DNA of 64,000 bases from assembly GCA_963740065.1 (NCBI GenBank), contig CAVUCS010000004.1, positions 434,001 through 498,000 on the forward strand. Reading direction: 5' to 3'. Below are positions 34,387 through 43,180 of this stretch, in pieces. The notes under the pieces were generated by a model. The model ran no database searches, had not been told where the DNA came from, and saw nothing but the letters and a program-made list of their open reading frames with translations. This DNA comes from DASVDE01 sp963740065. GTDB lineage: Bacteria > Actinomycetota > Thermoleophilia > Solirubrobacterales > 70-9. How positions within the stretch are numbered: the stretch's first letter is position 1; every line of letters begins with the position of its first letter. The position numbers and the translations under genes were made by a program.

Positions 34387-35548
34387 CCTCGTCGTTGTGT
34401 GTCTGATGCTCGCGCTGCCGGCCTGCGGGTCGGCTCGCGATGATGTCAGTGGAGTCCCGCTGAAGCGAAAAGGCGGAGTCGCACTGAAGCGGATCGGCAA
34501 CTTTGACCAGCCGGTCTACGTAACCGGGGCGCCGGGCTATCCACATCTGCTGTTCGTCGTCGAGCAGCCCGGCGAGGTGGTGGTCCTGAACAGAGGGCGC
34601 CGGCTGCGCCGGCCGTTCCTAGATATCCGGGGCCTGGTCAACGCGAGCGGCGAGCGCGGCCTGCTCTCGATTGCCTTCCCGCCTGACTACAAGAAGAGCC
34701 GACGCTTCTACGTCTATTACACCGACGCGCAAGGGGACATTCGCGTCGATGAGTTCAAACGAAGCAGTGCGGCGCGGGCGGCACCGGGCTCTCGCAGGGC
34801 CGTGATCGATATCCCCCACCGCGAGAACTCAAACCACAACGGCGGCCAGCTCCAGTTCCTCGGCAACCTGCTCTACCTGGGAACGGGGGATGGCGGCTCC
34901 GGCGGCGACCCGCCCAACAACGCCCAAAACAAGGAGAGCCTGCTGGGCAAGCTGCTGCGGATCGATCCGCGGCCCTCCGGCGGCAGGCCCTACACGGCGC
35001 CGAGCTCCAATCCCTTCGTTGGCAAGCCCGGGCGCGACGAGATTTACAGCTACGGCCTGCGCAACCCGTTCCGCTTCTCCTTCGACACGACGACAGCGAA
35101 GCAACCACGGCTGGCGATCGCCGATGTCGGTCAAAACCGCTTCGAGGAGATCGACTACACGACCGTTGCAGCGGCCTCCGGGGCCAACTTCGGCTGGGAC
35201 GCGTTCGAAGGCCTCTCTCCCTACAGAGATGAAAACGGCGACACGCCCGACCCCGGCGGCACGGTGAAGCCGATCCTGGCCTACCCCCACAGCCGCGGCG
35301 GCAGCTGCTCGATCATCGGCGGCTACGTCGTCCGCGACCGGCGCCTTCCGGGCCTGCGCGGGCGCTACGTCTACGCCGACCTCTGCGAAGGACAGCTGCG
35401 CAGCCTCGTCCCCCACCTGCGCCGAGCGAGCGGCGACCGCAAGCTCGGCCTCGCGGTCACCACACCCAGTTCCTTCGGCGAGGACAGCCGCGGGCGCCTC
35501 TACGTCGTTTCTCTGGAGGGACCGGTCTACCGACTCGTGCCGCGCTAG
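34364..35548 (+). CDS. PQQ-dependent sugar dehydrogenase-like lipoprotein (GSDH family)
   Basis: A 394-residue secreted six-bladed propeller of the soluble glucose/sorbosone dehydrogenase family. It has lipobox LALPACGS near residue 21, then FDQPVYVTGAPGYPHLLFVVEQPGEV, LLSIAFPPDY, the catalytic-type HREN..HNGGQLQF (His in SNHNGG), GTGDGGSGGDPPNNAQ and YSYGLRNPFRFSFD. It would oxidise an aldose or related polyol with PQQ. PQQ synthesis genes are not in the window. ATG 34364 is used because the open frame upstream lies inside the preceding gene. Confidence 0.88.
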   Translation: MVKARATSLVVVCLMLALPACGSARDDVSGVPLKRKGGVALKRIGNFDQPVYVTGAPGYPHLLFVVEQPGEVVVLNRGRRLRRPFLDIRGLVNASGERGLLSIAFPPDYKKSRRFYVYYTDAQGDIRVDEFKRSSAARAAPGSRRAVIDIPHRENSNHNGGQLQFLGNLLYLGTGDGGSGGDPPNNAQNKESLLGKLLRIDPRPSGGRPYTAPSSNPFVGKPGRDEIYSYGLRNPFRFSFDTTTAKQPRLAIADVGQNRFEEIDYTTVAAASGANFGWDAFEGLSPYRDENGDTPDPGGTVKPILAYPHSRGGSCSIIGGYVVRDRRLPGLRGRYVYADLCEGQLRSLVPHLRRASGDRKLGLAVTTPSSFGEDSRGRLYVVSLEGPVYRLVPR

Positions 35549-38500
35549 CCGCCGACAGGTTCGGCGGCGGCCTCGTCGCCCGCGTCTTCAGCCGGATCGG
35601 CCTCCGGCGGCAGCTCGCCACCGCGGTCGGTTCCCGCGATCAGCTCATCGGGCGCCTCGTCCTCGGGGATGAAGCCCGACTTCATCCCGAAATAGACGGC
35701 CTGGGGGTGATGGGCGACGATCGCCACCGTGGACTGCTCCGGCATCACCGCGTAGCCGCCGGAGAGGGTCATGCCGATCTCCTCGAGGCCGAGCAGGCGC
35801 CAAACCTTCTCGTGTTCGGACTGATCGGGGCAGGCGGGGTAACCCCATGAGTAGCGACGACCCTGATCGAGGTCGATTCCCAGCTCCCGACGGACGTCGG
35901 CGTGCAGCCACTCGGCCAGGCCCTCCGCCGATTGCACCCCGAGGCCGTGAACGTAGAGCTGCTCGGCGAACTCTCCTTCGCGCTCGAGCTTCTCGATCAA
36001 CTCGGTCACTTCGGGGCCGACGGTGACGCCTTGCAAGGCGACCACGTCGCGTTCGCCCGTGTCGAGCGGCCGGAAGAAATCGGCCAGGCAGATGCGATCG
36101 TGCTTGGGCTGGCGCGGAAAGACGAGCCGCTCCAGCTCGCGCTCGGGATCCTCCGGGTCAAAGACGACCAGCTCATTGCCATCTGCGTTACAGGGGAAAT
36201 AGCCCAGGCGCACTCGGGGATGGAGGTAGTCCTGCTCGCGCCACATCCGCTCCAACCGAGGCGCGAAGCCCTCCTCCTCATCGGTTCCTTCGACCAGTTC
36301 GCGCCAGGCGTCGCCCTTCACCCCGCGCCCGCCCCAGTGCAGCTTGAAGAGCACATGGCGGTCGAGGTAAGGAAAGACCTCGTCGAAGTCGACGGGAATC
36401 TCACGCACGCCGAGAAAAGGCGGCTCGGGGACGGGGTTGTCGGTCACGGCCGTGGAGCGGACGCTGTTGTCGGTGGTCGGCGGCGCGTCATCGACCACGA
36501 CCGGCTTTTCGCGCAATTGCTTGGCCTCGCCGTGGATTCGATCGACCAGCGCCGAGCGCGCTTCCTCATCGACCAGCGCGTCCATCGTGTCCAGTCCCTG
36601 GAAGGCGTCCTTGCAGTAGAAGACGCCGGGCTCGTAGACGTCATCGGACTCTCTGCCGTGTGGGTAGTTGGTGCGGCGGCCGAAGTCGCGGTTGATCGCG
36701 GCGCCACCAATCAACACCGGGAAGCCGAGACCGCGCTGGTGCAACTCCTGCACGCAGATCGGCATCTGCTTGGAAGTGGAGACGAGCAAGGCGGAGAGGC
36801 CGATCGCGTCGGCGTCGTTCTCGACCGCGGCCTCGATGATCGTGTCGACGGGGACCTGCTTGCCGAGGTCGATCACCGTGTAGCCGTTGTTGGTGAGGAT
36901 CGTGTTGACCAGCGACTTGCCGATGTCGTGGACATCGCCGAACACTGTCGCGATCACGACTCTGCCCTTCGTATGCCCTTCGATCCGGTCGAGGTAGTTC
37001 TCAAGCTGGGCGACGGCGCGCTTCATCACCTCCGCCGACTGCAGCACGAAGGGCAGGATCAGCTCACCGGCGCCAAATTTGTCGCCGACCTCTTTCATTG
37101 CCGGCAGCAGAACCTCGTTGAGAGTCGGAACGGCGCCGATCTTCTCGACCGAGCGGTCAATCCACTCTTCGACGCCGTCCTTCTTACGCCGCAGGATGTG
37201 CCAGTGCAGGGCCTCTTCGGGCTCCATCCCCTCGGTCGGGTCGGCCGCCTCATCCTCGGCCTCCTCGCCCTTGGACTCGAAGTGGGCGATGAAGCGCTCC
37301 AACGCGTCCTCGCGACGGTTGAAGACGAGGTCGTCGGTCAGCTCCCGCTCTTCGTCGGGGATCTCCCCGTAGGGGGTGATGTGATTCGGGTTGACCATCG
37401 CCAGGTCGAGCCCCGCCTCAACACAGTGGTGGAGGAAGACCGAGTTGAGGACCGCGCGAGGTCGAGGTGAGACGCCGAAGGAAACGTTGGAGACGCCGAG
37501 CGAGGTCTTTACGCCGGGGATCTCCGCCTTAATCCGGCGGATTCCCTCGATCGTCTCGACCGCCGAGGGACGCCATTCCTCATCGCCGGTGGTCAAAGTG
37601 AAGGTGAGCGCGTCAAAGATCAACGCCTCGGGATCGAGCCCGTGCTCGCCGCAGGCGATGTCCCGCAACCGCTGGGCGATCTCGACCTTGCGCTCAGCCG
37701 TCTTCGCCATACCGACCTCGTCGATCGTCAGCGCGATCAACGCCGCCCCGTGCGCCTTGGCCAGGGGGACGACAACATCGGCTTTGTCGCGACCGGCTTC
37801 GAGGTTGATCGAGTTGACGACCGCCCTACCTGGGATCTGCTCCAGCGCCGCACGGATCACCTCGGGCTCGGTCGAGTCGACCTGAATTGGCGCCGGCTGG
37901 GTCAGGGAGATCCGCTTCACGACAGCCGCCATCTGCTCGTCCTCGTCTTGGCGCTCGGTCAGCGCTACGCAGACATCGAGCACGTGGGCGCCACCCTCGA
38001 CCTGGTCTTCGGCGACCTGGACGAGTCCGTCATAGTCATCGGCGAGCAGCAGCTCCTTGGCCACACGCGAGCCCTGCGAGTTGACCCGCTCACCGACAAG
38101 GGTCGGTCGCGGCTCCTGCACCAGGGGAGTGGAGGTCATCATCGAGGAGACCTCGATCGGGCCGGGCGCGGGGCGCTCACCGGGAACACTCCCATCCACC
38201 CGCTCGCGGATCGCGCGGACGTGATCGGGCGTGGTCCCGCAACAGCCACCGACGATTCCGACGCCGTAGCGCTCGACGAACTCGCCCAGGGTCGCCGCCA
38301 GCGGCTCGGGTTTTTCGGGGAAGATTGTCTCGCCGTCCGGGCCCTGAATCGGCAGGCCGGCGTTGGGAATGCAGTGGACCGGCAGGGGGCTGTTCTCACC
38401 GAGGAAACGAATCGCGTCGCGCATGTCCTCGGGCCCGGTAGAGCAGTTGAGCCCGACCACGTCGACGTCGAGCGCGGCGAGCGTCGTCAGCACCGCCTGG

Positions 38501-39117
38501 ATGTCTGTGCCGAGCAGCATCTTGCCGCCGTTGGGGAGGAGCGAAACGCTGACCTGAATCGGCAGCGTGCGATCGGCTTCCTTAAAAGCCTCGCGAGCGC
38601 CGAAGATCGCCGCCTTGACCTCGAGGATGTCCTGCGCCGTCTCGATGATGATCAGGTCGGCGCCGCCCTGGACGAGGCCCGTCGCCTGCTCGGCGAAGAC
38701 CTCGACCAGCTTGGCGAAGGAAATGTTCCCGAGGGTCGGGTCGGTGGACGCGGGCAGGAACCCCGTCGGGCCGATCGAGCCGGCGACGAAACGGTCCTCG
38801 CCGGCCGCCGCGCGGGCGATCTCGGCGGCCTTCGTGTTGATCTCAAGGGTGTGCTCGCCGAGCCCCCACTCTTCGAGCTTCAGCCGCGAACCCTGGAATG
38901 TGTCGGTCTCGACCACCTCGGCGCCCGCTTCGATCATCGAAGCGTGGACGCCCTCGATCACGTCGGGGCGGTTGAGGACCAGTGCCTCGTGGCACTTGCC
39001 CTCCAGCCCGCCGTAGTCGGCCTGGGTCAGGTCGAACTGCTCCAGGGTTGCGCCCATGCCGCCGTCGAAGACGACGACGCGGTCTCGGGCTGCGGCAATG
39101 TAGTCACGCTCGGCCAT
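35545..39117 (-). CDS. metH: cobalamin-dependent methionine synthase
   Basis: A 1190-residue MetH that methylates homocysteine from 5-methyl-THF via B12. Homocysteine domain 1-310 with zinc ligands Cys225 (GLNCSTGP) and Cys292-Cys293 (GGCCGT); pterin domain about 335-600 (FDALTFTLTTGDEEW); helical cap about 630-715; cobalamin domain with GDVHDIGKS, His730 as the lower cobalt ligand; reactivation domain about 900-1160 (YSWGYPACPDQSEHEKVW). A linker of Glu/Asp residues precedes the cap. The TAGCCT box 8 nt before the ATG suggests a leaderless mRNA, so there is no room for a cobalamin or SAM riboswitch. Convergent 4-bp overlap with the dehydrogenase gene. Confidence 0.96.
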   Translation of the reverse strand: MAERDYIAAARDRVVVFDGGMGATLEQFDLTQADYGGLEGKCHEALVLNRPDVIEGVHASMIEAGAEVVETDTFQGSRLKLEEWGLGEHTLEINTKAAEIARAAAGEDRFVAGSIGPTGFLPASTDPTLGNISFAKLVEVFAEQATGLVQGGADLIIIETAQDILEVKAAIFGAREAFKEADRTLPIQVSVSLLPNGGKMLLGTDIQAVLTTLAALDVDVVGLNCSTGPEDMRDAIRFLGENSPLPVHCIPNAGLPIQGPDGETIFPEKPEPLAATLGEFVERYGVGIVGGCCGTTPDHVRAIRERVDGSVPGERPAPGPIEVSSMMTSTPLVQEPRPTLVGERVNSQGSRVAKELLLADDYDGLVQVAEDQVEGGAHVLDVCVALTERQDEDEQMAAVVKRISLTQPAPIQVDSTEPEVIRAALEQIPGRAVVNSINLEAGRDKADVVVPLAKAHGAALIALTIDEVGMAKTAERKVEIAQRLRDIACGEHGLDPEALIFDALTFTLTTGDEEWRPSAVETIEGIRRIKAEIPGVKTSLGVSNVSFGVSPRPRAVLNSVFLHHCVEAGLDLAMVNPNHITPYGEIPDEERELTDDLVFNRREDALERFIAHFESKGEEAEDEAADPTEGMEPEEALHWHILRRKKDGVEEWIDRSVEKIGAVPTLNEVLLPAMKEVGDKFGAGELILPFVLQSAEVMKRAVAQLENYLDRIEGHTKGRVVIATVFGDVHDIGKSLVNTILTNNGYTVIDLGKQVPVDTIIEAAVENDADAIGLSALLVSTSKQMPICVQELHQRGLGFPVLIGGAAINRDFGRRTNYPHGRESDDVYEPGVFYCKDAFQGLDTMDALVDEEARSALVDRIHGEAKQLREKPVVVDDAPPTTDNSVRSTAVTDNPVPEPPFLGVREIPVDFDEVFPYLDRHVLFKLHWGGRGVKGDAWRELVEGTDEEEGFAPRLERMWREQDYLHPRVRLGYFPCNADGNELVVFDPEDPERELERLVFPRQPKHDRICLADFFRPLDTGERDVVALQGVTVGPEVTELIEKLEREGEFAEQLYVHGLGVQSAEGLAEWLHADVRRELGIDLDQGRRYSWGYPACPDQSEHEKVWRLLGLEEIGMTLSGGYAVMPEQSTVAIVAHHPQAVYFGMKSGFIPEDEAPDELIAGTDRGGELPPEADPAEDAGDEAAAEPVGG

Positions 39118-39125
39118 GCCTGGAG

Positions 39126-39131
39126 AGGCTA
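39126..39131 (-). promoter_or_regulatory. -10 hexamer TAGCCT of metH, leaderless
   Basis: Minus-strand TAGCCT, 8 nt before ATG 39117. No riboswitch can fit. Confidence 0.45.
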
Positions 39132-39151
39132 CCGAGCCGTGTCAGTGACGC

Positions 39152-40735
39152 TCAGCCGCGCATGCCCACACGGCGCTTGAGGTCGCGCGCGTTGAACGCC
39201 TGTGCGATTCGGGACACCAGCCCGCGGCGCCCTTTCGAGTACGGGTACCAGGTGGGCTCGCGCTTGGCGCCGAAGCGGGTGGCGACGATGGATCCCGGCC
39301 GGCAGTACTTCTTGATCCCGTACTCGCCGTGGCGGAAGCCAATCCCCGACTCCTTCCAACCCCCCATGGGGACATCGGAGGCGAGGTAATTGACCAGCAC
39401 GTCATTGACGTTGACCGCGCCGCACTCGATCCGGCGGGCGACTCGCTCCGCCCGCTCCTTCTCGCCGAAGACCGACGCGGATAGGCCGTAGCGAGTGTCG
39501 TTGGCGAAGCGAAGCGCTTCTTCGGAATCGCGCACCTTCATCACCCCAACCACGGGGCCAAAGGTCTCATCGCGCATCACCCTCATCGAGTGGTCGACGT
39601 CGACCAACACGGTCGGCTCGAAGTAATCGCCGGCCCCCTCGACCCTCCTGCCTCCCGTCAGGGCCTTTGCACCGCTGGAAAGCGCGTCGTTGACATGGTC
39701 TTCGACGATCCCAATCTGGTTGGGCGAGGTCATCGCGCCCACGTCCTTTCCAAAGCCCTTGCCGTCGGCGCCCTGGCTGAGCCCTTGGATCTCCACGGTC
39801 AGCTTCTGGACAAACTCGTCGTAGACGGGCTCTTCGACATAGATCCGCTCGACCGACATGCAGACCTGACCCGAATTCATCATCCCGCCCCAGGCCGCCG
39901 CGTTCGCGGCGCGATCCACGTCGGCATCGGAGAGCACGATCATCGGATCCTTGCCCCCCAGCTCCAGGCTGACCGGCGTCAGCGTGTCCGCCGCTCGCGC
40001 CATCACTTTGCGGCCGGTCCGGTCGGAGCCGGTGAACTGAATGAAGTCGACCGCGTCGATCAGGGCGCCGCCGGCATCGCCGGTTCCCTGAACGCAATCG
40101 AAGACGTCAGGGCCGCCGATCTCCTTCTTCCAGGCCTCGATCACCTCGATCAGGCCCAGCGGCGTGAACTCCGACGGCTTGACGACAACCGCGGCGCCCG
40201 CCTGAAGCGCCGGAATCGCATCGCCGAGCGCGAGGGTGAGGGGAAAGTTCCAGGGGCTGATGATGCCGACCACCGGGTAAGGCCGGTACTGAACGGTCAG
40301 CTTCTTCGCGGCGAGCAAAGGCGAGTGAGGCCGGACGCTCTCATCGCCGATGAACTTCGACGCCTTGGCGCCGTAGAAATTGATCAGGTCGGTTAGGTAG
40401 ATCGCCTCGGTGGTCGCCTCGGCTCGAACCTTGCCCGTCTCCGCCTGCATCGTGTCGGCGATCCGGTCCCCGTTGTCGAGCATCCAGTCGCGGAGCTTGC
40501 CGAGCCAGTGGTAGCGGCCCTCGATTCCCATCGCCTCCCACTCGAGCTGGTTGGCGCGCACGCGGGCAACGGTCTCGGTGACTCTCGCCGGCGAGTCAAC
40601 GGGAACGGTTGCGACAAGGCCGCCGGTGCTGGGGTTATGGACCTCGATTTGCTCGGCGGCGGACCCGTTGGAGCTCAACCCGTTGCTCGCCCCATTCGTC
40701 GCCTCCGTGCTCCCTTGCGCAGTTCCACTCTCCAC
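39152..40735 (-). CDS. NAD(P)-dependent aldehyde dehydrogenase
   Basis: A 527-residue ALDH-superfamily enzyme that oxidises an aldehyde to the acid. Active-site residues are intact: Glu258 in SLELGGKDP and Cys292 in SGQVCMSVER, with SPWNFPLTL and FTGSDRTGRKV of the cofactor fold. The N-terminal ~30 residues are Ser/Asn/Gly-rich and the C-terminal ~45 residues (YPYSKGRRGLVSRIAQAFN) are extra and basic, as in a subgroup often called succinate-semialdehyde dehydrogenase. The substrate is unknown. It has a GGAGGGAG Shine-Dalgarno, and upstream a palindrome overlaps the -10 box, so repression by a TetR-type protein is likely. Confidence 0.9.
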   Translation of the reverse strand: MESGTAQGSTEATNGASNGLSSNGSAAEQIEVHNPSTGGLVATVPVDSPARVTETVARVRANQLEWEAMGIEGRYHWLGKLRDWMLDNGDRIADTMQAETGKVRAEATTEAIYLTDLINFYGAKASKFIGDESVRPHSPLLAAKKLTVQYRPYPVVGIISPWNFPLTLALGDAIPALQAGAAVVVKPSEFTPLGLIEVIEAWKKEIGGPDVFDCVQGTGDAGGALIDAVDFIQFTGSDRTGRKVMARAADTLTPVSLELGGKDPMIVLSDADVDRAANAAAWGGMMNSGQVCMSVERIYVEEPVYDEFVQKLTVEIQGLSQGADGKGFGKDVGAMTSPNQIGIVEDHVNDALSSGAKALTGGRRVEGAGDYFEPTVLVDVDHSMRVMRDETFGPVVGVMKVRDSEEALRFANDTRYGLSASVFGEKERAERVARRIECGAVNVNDVLVNYLASDVPMGGWKESGIGFRHGEYGIKKYCRPGSIVATRFGAKREPTWYPYSKGRRGLVSRIAQAFNARDLKRRVGMRG

Positions 40736-40754
40736 CGGTACTCCCTCCGTCGCC

Positions 40755-40775
40755 TTGGCTGGTCAGCCAACCTTA
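40755..40775 (-). promoter_or_regulatory. candidate TetR-type operator overlapping the aldehyde dehydrogenase promoter
   Basis: Dyad TTGGCTGGTCAGCCAA (40755-40770; 6-bp arms) directly abuts, on the minus strand, the -10-like TAAGGT (40775-40770). Its pattern TTGRCTGRYCAGYCAA is shared with the dyad at 52121-52136 near the TetR gene. Confidence 0.5.
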
Positions 40776-40779
40776 ACCG

Positions 40780-43098
40780 CTATGCGCCGATCCGCTCGGT
40801 GGCATCGCGCTGAGGTGGCCGAGGCTGCAGGCGCACGGGAGCGGCGGAAAGGGCCTGGATGCGGAGGTCGCTCCAGGTGAGGCCCTCGCGGACGAGAGCC
40901 GGGAGGCCGAGGGCAACGGCGGTTGCGATCTCGACCGCCTGGAGGATTACCCCATAAGCGAGTGCATCGGCGGTTCCGATGCCGAAGCCGGTGTGGAGGA
41001 CACTGACCACCGCGAGCTGGAAGACGCCGATGTTGGATGGAGTCGCCGGCACCACCGCGGTGACGTTGACAGCGAAGAGGACGGCGGCGGCGGCGCCGAT
41101 ACCGGCCTGTCCATCCAAGTTGAGCGCGAACAACAGCGCCCAGCAAGCGGCGAGCTGGATCGCCCAAGCGCTGAGCTGGGCGGCGGAGGCGGCGATGCCA
41201 CGGCGCGGATCGCGGAATACCGCGAGGCCACGGCGGACCTGGACCAGCGCCCCGCGCAGCGCGACGCCAAGCCGAGCCAGCCGGCCGTTGCCGCCGCGAC
41301 GCATCAGCGCCGGAGCCGCGAGCACGACGAGGAGCAGGAGCAACGGCACCAGGCTGAAAGCAAAGATCTTCTGGGTGCCGGAATGGAAGAGTGGCGTGGT
41401 CGCGACAATGATCGCGCCAAGCATGAGCAGGGCGACGAGATTGAGCACCGTCTGCGAGACCAGCGTGCCGAGTAGGACCGGGAACGTCTCCCGCATGCGG
41501 CCGGTACGACGGGCCAGGGTCATAGCTCGCGCCGGCTCGCCGAGACGGGCCGGCAACGTCGCTGACATCAGCACACCGATCATCGTCGCGGAGGTGACGT
41601 CGCGACGGCGGACCGAACTGCTGGGCAGGGCGGCGCATGCAATCCAATACCAGGAGGCGGCGCGGAAGAAGAGGGAGAGCGCCATCAATGCACAGGCGAA
41701 CAGCACCCAGGTCGCGTCGGAGCGGACGATGCTGGAGACGACATTGTCGACGCCGATCTTTTGCGCGGCCAGTGCGGTGAGCCCGAGCCCAAGGGCCCCG
41801 GCGACACCGAGGCCGACGCGGCGAGCAACGCGACGGCGCCTACTGCCTTCCATCGCAAGCGGTGGGTCGAGCGACGGTAGCCGCTGGGGAGGGCGACGGG
41901 GCTTGCCGTCGGACGGCTGTAGGCCCGCCCAACGCACCGCGCGCTCGGCGGCTCCGCGCGGCTCGGGCGCCTCGATTGCCTGCTCGTAAACCTCCGTCAC
42001 CTTGTCAGCGACCCGCGGCCAGGCGTAGCGCTGCGCGCTTTGCCGGGCGGCGGCTCCCATTGCCGCCAACCGCTCGGGCTCGTGGTGGGCGCGCTGCAGC
42101 TCTTCGGCGAGCCGCTGCGGATCGGCCGGGGGCACCAACACCCCGTCCACCCCGTCGGTGACGACATCGCTGTAGCCGGCGATTGCGGAGGCGATCACCG
42201 GCGTCCCGGCGGCGAAGGCCTCGGTCAGGACCATGCCGAAACTTTCGCCGGAGAGCGACGGGGCGCAGAGCACGTCGGCTTCATGCAGCGAACGCCAAAG
42301 CGTCTCGCCGGAGACACGCCCGTGGACGTCGATCCAGCGCATCGTCTCCGGATCGGCGAGGTAGCGAAGGATGTCCTCACGCTCGGCCCCGATCACGGTA
42401 AGGCGACAGGGGACGTGCTCGGCTAGGGCACCGAAAGCGGTGAGCAGGACCGGCAGCCCCTTGCGCTCCTCCGGCCGGCCGACGAAGACGACCCGCAGCT
42501 CACCCGCCGCCGGCTTTGGACCGATCGGGGCAGCGTCAAGATCGACGCCGTTGGGGACTATCTCGTAGTGGCCGCCGAACCAGCGCCGACCGGTCCAAGC
42601 GGCGGCCTCGGAAACGGCGATTCGCGCCGAAAGCCGGTTGAAGACACGGCGAGCGCCGAGCAGCGACGCGATGTGGTTGGGAACCGCCTTTGTCGAGTAA
42701 GCGTGGAAGGTGCCGACCACCGGAGTGCGTGCGCCGAGCGTCGCGTTCCAACCGACAAATGGCACCAGCGGCTCATGGACGTGGATCACGTCGAAGCCCT
42801 CACGCAACTCGCGGCGAGGGGCGACCACGCCACCCCTGACGAAGGGTGAGAGGTTGGACACGGCGCCGTTGGAGGAGATCCCGACCGAGCGCCCCAGGGG
42901 AACGAAGTAGTCGGGCGCCTGGCGCGGCTCCGCCGCCGCCCTGTGCAGGACGCGACTGACCCGATCAGGGGGGTCGAAGGGGGCGAGCACGCGCACGTGG
43001 TGGTCGCGGTTGAGGAATTCCTCGGCGAGCGCCTCCACGTGCCGGTTCACGCCTCCCTGGTAACTCCAGGAATATGGCGAGACAAGGGCGATCCGCAC
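40780..43098 (-). CDS. PimA-like GT4 glycosyltransferase fused to a UPF0104 (LPG synthase-type) membrane domain
   Basis: A 772-residue two-domain protein. Residues 1-375 are a GT-B glycosyltransferase: the N-terminus SPYSWSYQGGVNRHVEALAEE is like phosphatidylinositol mannosyltransferase PimA, the donor site has FVGRPEERKGLPVLL and the ExxxxxxxE motif is ESFGMVLTEA. A basic Pro-rich linker (about 385-430) leads to eight hydrophobic helices (435-740) of the UPF0104/flippase-like family, with ATLPARLGEPARAM and VPATPSNIGVFQLA. Fusion suggests glycosylation of a lipid coupled to its membrane translocation. Usually these are separate proteins. Confidence 0.88.
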   Translation of the reverse strand: MRIALVSPYSWSYQGGVNRHVEALAEEFLNRDHHVRVLAPFDPPDRVSRVLHRAAAEPRQAPDYFVPLGRSVGISSNGAVSNLSPFVRGGVVAPRRELREGFDVIHVHEPLVPFVGWNATLGARTPVVGTFHAYSTKAVPNHIASLLGARRVFNRLSARIAVSEAAAWTGRRWFGGHYEIVPNGVDLDAAPIGPKPAAGELRVVFVGRPEERKGLPVLLTAFGALAEHVPCRLTVIGAEREDILRYLADPETMRWIDVHGRVSGETLWRSLHEADVLCAPSLSGESFGMVLTEAFAAGTPVIASAIAGYSDVVTDGVDGVLVPPADPQRLAEELQRAHHEPERLAAMGAAARQSAQRYAWPRVADKVTEVYEQAIEAPEPRGAAERAVRWAGLQPSDGKPRRPPQRLPSLDPPLAMEGSRRRRVARRVGLGVAGALGLGLTALAAQKIGVDNVVSSIVRSDATWVLFACALMALSLFFRAASWYWIACAALPSSSVRRRDVTSATMIGVLMSATLPARLGEPARAMTLARRTGRMRETFPVLLGTLVSQTVLNLVALLMLGAIIVATTPLFHSGTQKIFAFSLVPLLLLLVVLAAPALMRRGGNGRLARLGVALRGALVQVRRGLAVFRDPRRGIAASAAQLSAWAIQLAACWALLFALNLDGQAGIGAAAAVLFAVNVTAVVPATPSNIGVFQLAVVSVLHTGFGIGTADALAYGVILQAVEIATAVALGLPALVREGLTWSDLRIQALSAAPVRLQPRPPQRDATERIGA

Positions 43099-43132
43099 GA
43101 GCGACTAAGGGTAACGGCCAGAGCAGGACAGA

Positions 43133-43180
43133 CTGACTTCGCCTTTTCGGGGGCTATTGCCCCCCAAAGGGCGAAGTCAG
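43133..43180 (-). terminator. hairpin built around the stop codon of the membrane protein gene
   Basis: On the minus strand the TGA stop (43179-43177) lies in the left arm CTGACTTCGCC, complementary to GGCGAAGTCAG. An inner stem GGGGGC/GCCCCC has the loop AATA. There is no T-tract. It lies between the membrane protein and the glycosyltransferase gene. Confidence 0.6.

Noticed and set aside
39118..39151. Cobalamin or SAM riboswitch before metH
   Set aside because: The -10 box lies 8 nt from the ATG and the preceding gene ends 34 bp away, so there is no leader to hold a riboswitch.
37642..39180. Long plus-strand open frame opposite metH
   Set aside because: Shadow of the GC-skewed third codon positions of metH; the minus-strand protein has every MetH motif, while the shadow translation has no recognisable domain.
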